A stretch of DNA of 64,000 nt, from the NCBI GenBank assembly GCA_026706485.1, contig JAPOYR010000013.1, positions 248,001-312,000 of the forward strand, in the 5' to 3' direction. Shown piece by piece: positions 59,168-64,000 of this stretch (within the stretch, counting starts at the first letter, position 1; every line of letters begins with the position of its first letter). The position numbers and the translations under genes were made by a program. The notes beneath the pieces were generated by a model that ran no database searches, was not told the DNA's origin, and saw nothing but the letters and a program-made list of their open reading frames with translations. The stretch comes from Chloroflexota bacterium (GTDB lineage: Bacteria; Chloroflexota; UBA11872).

Positions 59168-60250
59168 ATGCGTTGGAAGCTGGGGTTGATCCTAATGATG
59201 GTGGCGGTCTTCGTCGTCGCCGTCGCCGCATGCGGCGAGGACGCCGAGGAAATGGTGGAAGAGGAGCCGATGGTCAGTCGCCTCGCCACCGTACAGGAGC
59301 GCGGACACGTCATCTGCGCCAGCCGCAACGACGTTCCCGGCTACGGCTCGCTGGACGCCAACGGTCGCAACGTCGGCTTTGACATTGATCTGTGTCGCGC
59401 CGTTGCCGCCGCCGTGCTCGGTGACGCCGAAGCGATCGAAATCGTACTGATCACGGCAGCTGAGCGTGGCCCGACGATCCAGTCCGGCGACGTGGACCTG
59501 CTGGTCCGCACCGTGACCTGGACCACCTCCCGCGACGCCGGGTGGGGCAACTACATCCACACCACGTTCTACGACGGCCAGGGCTTCATGGTCTCCAAGG
59601 ACCTTGGGGTCAACTCCGCCTATGAGTTGGGCGGCGCCTCGGTCTGCGTCACCAGCGGTACGACCACTGAGCTGAACATGGCCGACTTCTTCCGCCAGAA
59701 CAACCTCGAGTACAACCCGATCGTGTTCGAGGACACCGATGTCGTGCTTGACGCCTACCAGGAAGGCCAGTGCGATGTCTTCACCAACGACCGCTCGCAG
59801 CTGGCTGCGCTCCGCAGCGCGCTGCCGAACCCGGGCGACCACGTGATCCTTCCGGAGACCATCTCCGAGGAGCCGCTTGGTCCGGTCGTCCCCCACGGTG
59901 ACGAGCAGTGGTTCGACCTGGTGAAGACGGTGATCGCCGGGATCATCTACGCCGAGGCCTACGGCGTGAACAGCGGCAACGTCGCGGCCATGGCCGCCGG
60001 CGACAACGTCAAGGTCAAGCGCCTGCTGGGTACCGAGGGCAGCTTCGGTCAGGAAACCCTCGGCCTGAGGGAGACCTTCATGCAGGACGTGATCAACAGC
60101 GTCGGCAACTACGGCGAAATCTACAACCGCAACCTCGGTCCCGAGGGCATTGACCTCCCGCGGGAGGGCGGTCGGAACGCGCTGTGGGCCAACGCCCCTT
60201 GCACGGATTGCCCGAAGGGCGGTCAGATCTACGCGCCGCCGTTGCGCTAG
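59168..60250 (+). CDS. aapJ: General amino-acid ABC importer binding lipoprotein (AapJ-like)
   Basis: Solute-binding protein of SBP family 3, 360 residues. A hydrophobic signal ends in the lipobox AVAAC (Cys22). Unlike the Dpp-type receptors it has no twin arginine and only a short acidic linker. Family landmarks are RGHVICASRNDVPGYGSLDA, GFDIDLCRAVAAAVLGD, VTWTTSRDAGWGNYI and the end GGQIYAPPLR. The segment before that end contains CTDCPKGG, a CxxC pair I do not expect in proteobacterial AapJ. ATG at 59168 has AGGAG 6 nt upstream; longer in-frame starts lack one. First gene of aapJQMP. Confidence 0.9.
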   Translation: MRWKLGLILMMVAVFVVAVAACGEDAEEMVEEEPMVSRLATVQERGHVICASRNDVPGYGSLDANGRNVGFDIDLCRAVAAAVLGDAEAIEIVLITAAERGPTIQSGDVDLLVRTVTWTTSRDAGWGNYIHTTFYDGQGFMVSKDLGVNSAYELGGASVCVTSGTTTELNMADFFRQNNLEYNPIVFEDTDVVLDAYQEGQCDVFTNDRSQLAALRSALPNPGDHVILPETISEEPLGPVVPHGDEQWFDLVKTVIAGIIYAEAYGVNSGNVAAMAAGDNVKVKRLLGTEGSFGQETLGLRETFMQDVINSVGNYGEIYNRNLGPEGIDLPREGGRNALWANAPCTDCPKGGQIYAPPLR

Positions 60251-60254
60251 ATCG

Positions 60255-60306
60255 ATCCCGCGAGAAACGGGATGCAATCCGGGGGGATGCGCCAGCATCC
60301 CCCCGG
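60255..60306 (+). promoter_or_regulatory. Double hairpin between amino-acid receptor and permease genes
   Basis: A 6-bp stem (ATCCCG / CGGGAT, 60255-60273) is followed by a perfect 12-bp stem (CCGGGGGGATGC / GCATCCCCCCGG, 60279-60306) with a 4-nt loop. No T-run follows. It has the same position relative to receptor and permease as in importer modules 1 and 3. Confidence 0.7.
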
Positions 60307-60369
60307 CTGCTATCCGGCCTCCGAAGCCGTTGCCCCCCCGCTAATCGCACCTTCCTGTAGGCTGCCCTC

Positions 60370-61542
60370 GTGAACCGGCTGCTCTACGTCCAAGGCGTCC
60401 CGTTCTGGCGCAACGTGGTTGTGTTGCGCTGGGCGGTGCAGATCGTCTCTGCCGTCCTGGTCATTGCGGTGATCGCCGGGTTCTTCGGCAACGTGTCCAG
60501 GGAAATTGCCGCGCGGGACATTCCCTTCGGCTATGGCTTCCTCGACCGCGAAGCCCAGATTCCCATCGGCGAATCGGTCATCGGCTACCACCCGTCCGAC
60601 AGCTTTGCCTACGGTCTGCTCGTCGCCGCGCTCAACACCGTCAAGGCCTCGGTATTGGGCGTGATTCTTGCCACCCTATTCGGCATCGCGGTCGGCGTCG
60701 CGCGCCTCTCGCCGAACTGGCTGCTCAACCGGATTGCCCTCGTCTACATCGAGATCTTTCGCAACGTCCCGCTGCTGGTTCAGTTGCTGTTCTGGTTCCT
60801 CATCGTGCTGAGCCTGCCCACCGTGCGCGAGGGCTACGTCGCGTTTGACGCCTTCTATCTCAGCAACAGCGGCGTCAACCTGCCCTGGCCGGTGCCGCAA
60901 GACGGATTCTGGCCCTGGGCGCTGGCAACCGTCATCGGCCTAATCGTTGCCGTGATCGTGGCCCGTCGCCTGCATTGGCGCGAAACCGAGACGGGCAAGC
61001 CCAGCTATCCCGTTCTCGCCGGGCTCGCGATCGCCATCGGCGTGGGCGCGATCGCCCTGCTGATCCTCGCGCCGATGACCATCGAGGTTCCCTCCCCCGA
61101 AGGCCGGTTTGGACGACTGCAAGGCGGCGCCGAGCTCAGCGGCAGCTTCACGGCGCTGCTCGTCGGATTGGTGATGTATACGTCGTCGTTCATTGCCGAG
61201 ATCGTCAGAGCCGGCATCCAGTCCGTCAGCAAGGGTCAAACGGAAGCGGCGCGCTCGGTGGGGATGTCGGGCATCCTCACGCTGCGGCACGTCACCTTTC
61301 CGCAGTCCCTGCGGGTCATCATCCCGCCGACCATCAGCCAGTACCTCAACCTCACCAAGAACTCGAGCCTGGCGGCAGCCATCGGCTACCCCGACCTCGT
61401 GAGCGTGGCGAGCACCATGACGCAAACCGCGCCGGCCATCTCGCTGATTCTGGTCGTGATGCTCACCTATCTCGCCATGAGCTTGACCTATTCGCTAATC
61501 GGCAACCTGTATAACCGCGCCATCAGGTTCAAGGGCACATGA
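60370..61542 (+). CDS. aapQ: General amino-acid ABC importer permease (AapQ-like)
   Basis: Inner-membrane permease of the polar amino-acid class, 390 residues, longer than simple HisM-type permeases as is usual for AapQ. It has an N-terminal helix, a periplasmic segment, then the permease core (LLVAALNTVKASVLGVILAT, IEIFRNVPLLVQLLFW) and the EAA loop EAARSVGMSGILTLRHVTFP. It starts with GTG 119 nt after aapJ, beyond the hairpins. It ends in an ATGA overlap with aapM. Confidence 0.92.
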   Translation: MNRLLYVQGVPFWRNVVVLRWAVQIVSAVLVIAVIAGFFGNVSREIAARDIPFGYGFLDREAQIPIGESVIGYHPSDSFAYGLLVAALNTVKASVLGVILATLFGIAVGVARLSPNWLLNRIALVYIEIFRNVPLLVQLLFWFLIVLSLPTVREGYVAFDAFYLSNSGVNLPWPVPQDGFWPWALATVIGLIVAVIVARRLHWRETETGKPSYPVLAGLAIAIGVGAIALLILAPMTIEVPSPEGRFGRLQGGAELSGSFTALLVGLVMYTSSFIAEIVRAGIQSVSKGQTEAARSVGMSGILTLRHVTFPQSLRVIIPPTISQYLNLTKNSSLAAAIGYPDLVSVASTMTQTAPAISLILVVMLTYLAMSLTYSLIGNLYNRAIRFKGT

Positions 61543-62756
61543 GCGCCGTCACCGCAGGGGCCATGGACCGCCCGCCGCCCCCTCCGCCTATGACCGTGGG
61601 CTTTCTGGGGTGGCTGCGCCAGAACCTCTTCAGCTCGTGGGGCAACAGCTTGGTGTCGATTGTCCTGGCCGTGGTGCTGGCCTGGGCATTGATCGGGCTC
61701 ATCAGCTGGGTGATCGTCACCGCCGACTGGTTGGTCATCACCAGCCGGGTGCAGCTCTACCTGGTGGGGCTCTACCCGCAGGAGGACGCCTGGCGGCCTC
61801 AGGTCGCCGTGCTGCTGCTCAGCGCCTTGCTGGGAATCTCCTGGCGCTCGTGGGGCGGCACGGCTCGCGGATTCGCCGTCGGCTTGAGCGCCGTGGCCCT
61901 GATCGTCGGCGTGATCCCACACGGATTGCAGCCAATCAATCGGATCTTGGTGCTGGCGATCCCGGTGGCCGTCGGCGTTGGCTATTTCCTGGCGGCAGGT
62001 TTCTTCGCCGGACGCCCCAGACGCATCGTCGCCGCCGCGTTCCTGGCCGTGTTTGTCGCCTTGCTGATCATCCGAGGCATCGAGGGTGTGCCCGGCCTTG
62101 AGCCCGTCAACACGAATGACGTCGGCGGGCTGTTGCTCAACCTGCTGCTCGCCCTCTTTGGCATTGGCGCCTCGATGCCCATCGGCATTGGGTTGGCGCT
62201 GGGACGGCAGAGCAATCTGCCGGTTGTCAAATGGGCCTGCGTCGCGTTCATCGAAGTTATCCGGGGCGTGCCGCTCATCACTCTGCTCTTCATGTCCCGC
62301 CACATCCTGCCGCTGACGTTCCCCGAGAACATCAAGATCGACACGCTCTACATCACGGGCATCACCATCATGCTGTTCAGCTCGGCCTATATGGCCGAGA
62401 ACGTGCGCGGCGGCATGGCCGCGGTCGCCCCCGGACAGACCGAGGCCGCCCGGGCGCTGGGCCTGCGCGGCTGGCAGACCACGCTGCTCATCACGCTGCC
62501 GCAAGGTCTCAGAAACATCATTCCGGCCATCGTGGGGCAGTTCATCAGCCTGTTCAAAGACACCAGCCTCGTCTTCATCATCGGCATGCTGGACCTCGTC
62601 GAGATGGGCCGTGTGACCATTCAGTCGAATCTGGAATTCGTCGACAACGGCCGGGAGGTCTATCTATTCATCGCCGTCGTCTTCTGGATTTTCTGCTTCT
62701 CGATGTCGTATGTCAGCCGGCGCATCGAACGCGCGCTTGGCGTGGGCAGACGCTAG
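61539..62756 (+). CDS. aapM: General amino-acid ABC importer permease (AapM-like)
   Basis: Second permease, 405 residues. The N-terminus is Pro-rich (MDRPPPPPPMTVGFLGWLRQ). About eight hydrophobic segments follow, of which the last five form the core (VIRGVPLITLLFMSRHILPL). The EAA loop is EAARALGLRGWQTTLLITLP. It is coupled to aapQ by overlapping stop and start and followed after 24 nt by the ATPase gene. Confidence 0.92.
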   Translation: MSAVTAGAMDRPPPPPPMTVGFLGWLRQNLFSSWGNSLVSIVLAVVLAWALIGLISWVIVTADWLVITSRVQLYLVGLYPQEDAWRPQVAVLLLSALLGISWRSWGGTARGFAVGLSAVALIVGVIPHGLQPINRILVLAIPVAVGVGYFLAAGFFAGRPRRIVAAAFLAVFVALLIIRGIEGVPGLEPVNTNDVGGLLLNLLLALFGIGASMPIGIGLALGRQSNLPVVKWACVAFIEVIRGVPLITLLFMSRHILPLTFPENIKIDTLYITGITIMLFSSAYMAENVRGGMAAVAPGQTEAARALGLRGWQTTLLITLPQGLRNIIPAIVGQFISLFKDTSLVFIIGMLDLVEMGRVTIQSNLEFVDNGREVYLFIAVVFWIFCFSMSYVSRRIERALGVGRR

Positions 62757-62780
62757 AGCGGCCCGCGGGGGAGATAGACC

Positions 62781-63593
62781 ATGGCCGAAACGAGTCAGAC
62801 CAACGGTTCCAACGGCATGCCCGAAGACAAAGCGGCGATCCTCGAGCTGCCGCTCGAGCAGCGCGACGACATCATCGTCTGCGAGGGCGTTCACAAGTGG
62901 TTCGGCGATTTCTGCGCCGTCCGCGACGTGAGCATGCGCGTCAAGCGGGGCGAGGTGGTCGTCATCTTCGGTCCCTCGGGATCGGGCAAGTCCACCTTCA
63001 TTCGCATGATCAACCGCCTCGAAGAGCACCAGCAGGGCCGGATCGTGGTCGACGGCATCGAGATGACCAACGACGTGCGCAACCTCGACGCCATCCGCCG
63101 CGAAGTCGGCATGGTGTTTCAGCAGTTCAACCTCTTCCCCCACATGACCGCCATCAACAACATCATGCTGGCGCCGCAGCGGGTGCGGCACCTCCCCAGG
63201 GAAAAGGCCCAAAAGTCCGCGCTTCAGTTGCTCGAGCGCGTCGGCATCCCCGAGCAGGCGGACAAATATCCAGCCGAGCTATCCGGCGGCCAGCAGCAGC
63301 GCGTCGCCATCGCCCGCGCCCTGGCCATGCAGCCGCAGATCATGCTGTTCGACGAGCCGACGTCCGCGCTCGACCCGGAAATGATCAAGGAAGTGCTGGA
63401 CGTGATGCGGGAACTGGCCGCCTCGGGCATGACCATGCTCTGCGTGACCCATGAGATGGGGTTCGCCCGCGAGGTCGCCGACCGCATGGCCTTCTTCGAC
63501 GAGGGCGCGCTGGTCGAGCTGGGCCCGCCATCCCAAATCTTCAACAACCCGCAGGAAGAACGCACCCAACTCTTCCTCGACCAGATCCTGTAG
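62781..63593 (+). CDS. aapP: General amino-acid ABC importer ATPase (AapP-like)
   Basis: ATP-binding subunit of 270 residues, cytoplasmic face. The Walker A motif GPSGSGKST is at residues 64-72. The Q-loop is in [14 protein letters not shown], the signature LSGGQQQR near 167, Walker [15 protein letters not shown] near 187-200 and the switch His in [16 protein letters not shown] lies before the ATG. It is the only importer ATPase encoded in the window. Its polar amino-acid class makes it an unlikely partner for the three Dpp-type modules. Confidence 0.95.
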   Translation: MAETSQTNGSNGMPEDKAAILELPLEQRDDIIVCEGVHKWFGDFCAVRDVSMRVKRGEVVVIFGPSGSGKSTFIRMINRLEEHQQGRIVVDGIEMTNDVRNLDAIRREVGMVFQQFNLFPHMTAINNIMLAPQRVRHLPREKAQKSALQLLERVGIPEQADKYPAELSGGQQQRVAIARALAMQPQIMLFDEPTSALDPEMIKEVLDVMRELAASGMTMLCVTHEMGFAREVADRMAFFDEGALVELGPPSQIFNNPQEERTQLFLDQIL

Positions 63594-63626
63594 CAGACCT
63601 CCGGTCGGGTCTCTTCGCGCTGCAAG

Positions 63627-63736
63627 GAGACCCTTGCGCAACCTTTCAGTCATTCCGGCGAAAGCCGGAATCCAGTCCGGCCAAATCTGGCGGCGCGCCG
63701 GGACGTTCGGGTAGGGGCGGGTCTCAGACCCGCCCT
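63627..63736 (+). repeat. MITE-like composite repeat, copy 2
   Basis: Starts GAGACCCTTGCGCAA, then a REP-like stem (CATTCCGGCG / GCCGGAATCCA), then ATCTGGCGGCGCGCCGGG, then a 21-bp palindrome (63715-63735). The order of blocks equals the reverse complement of the element at 43225-43357. The far inverted end is degenerate. With GGGTCTC at 63607 it can also form a small hairpin after aapP. Confidence 0.7.
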
Positions 63737-63882
63737 CAGGCAACTCTGAAAGGGGAGCACCCGGTTGCGAATCGGCGACTGGAGTTCCCCGTGGGGACAT
63801 TCGGTCGCTCAGTCGCGGTTTGTCGCAGGCCTCGCCCTATCGCGCGGAGTTGCTCAGACCTTCCCCGAGCGCCTTCGACCGG

Positions 63883-64000
63883 CTACGCCCCTCCGCCCGG
63901 CATCTCGCGCACCTGCGTGGCACTAGCGGCGCGCAGCGTGACCACGTTTGCCGCGTCCATCGATTCGTTGTCGGGCAACGGCGTCTGGCCCTTCTGCGAG
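63883..64000 (-). CDS. C-terminal end of an unidentified protein (partial)
   Basis: Open minus-strand frame entering from the right edge and ending at a TAG at 63883-63885. The visible 38 residues include DNESMDAANVVTLRAASATQ and a Gly-rich end. The composition is protein-like and the frame is the only plausible one here, but the piece is too short to identify. It would converge on the amino-acid importer operon. Confidence 0.35.
   Translation of the reverse strand, partial: SQKGQTPLPDNESMDAANVVTLRAASATQVREMPGGGA

Overview
The window is GC-rich, densely coded bacterial chromosome, most likely from a member of the Chloroflexota, probably an uncultivated marine or sponge-associated lineage. 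This is inferred from three points. The substrate-binding lipoproteins carry a long Val/Lys/Glu 'KEV' repeat after the lipid-anchored cysteine. The RNA polymerase beta' subunit has a long acidic coiled-coil insertion near its N-terminus. The intergenic spaces hold many short palindromic repeats. No rRNA, tRNA, CRISPR array, transposase or integrase was seen.

Left part (1-29.7 kb), mainly core functions. On the minus strand lie rpoB-rpoC (rpoC runs off the left edge), a HIT-family hydrolase gene, and grpE-dnaJ-prmA without dnaK. Next comes a tightly packed minus-strand exopolysaccharide operon (11.9-23.5 kb). It encodes a small membrane protein, an RmlD-like reductase, three GT2 and two GT4 glycosyltransferases, a Wzy/ligase-type membrane protein, a polyprenyl-phosphate sugar-1-phosphate transferase and, last, a double NHL-propeller lipoprotein. 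Most junctions overlap or are 1-4 nt apart. Divergent from it is miaB, followed by a lipoprotein with a SPOR-like segment and a propeller. A Nudix-NfeD-SPFH operon closes this part.

Right part (30-64 kb), an accessory nutrient-uptake island. It holds three modules of dipeptide/oligosaccharide-type ABC importers, each ordered permease C, binding protein, permease B, and none with an ATPase. Around them are a galactonate-dehydratase-like enolase-superfamily enzyme, a GH32-like protein flanked by two nearly identical 521-residue propeller proteins, a translationally coupled pair of xylose-isomerase-like TIM-barrel proteins, a PhyH-type oxygenase, a CocE-type hydrolase coupled to a macro-domain protein, a phytoene-dehydrogenase-like oxidoreductase and a glutamate-1-semialdehyde-aminotransferase-like enzyme. 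A complete general amino-acid importer of Aap type (binding protein, two permeases, ATPase) ends the island. The importers probably bring in oligosaccharides, sugar acids or peptides that the neighbouring enzymes process; the substrates cannot be read from sequence.

Two non-coding themes stand out. Strong hairpins sit between binding-protein and permease genes in three of four importers. A family of about 100-bp palindromic repeats and related MITE-like composite repeats occupies most of the larger intergenic gaps. The three ATPase-less modules, their intercistronic hairpins and the duplicated propeller proteins around an atypical GH32 protein are the best candidates for something not yet described.
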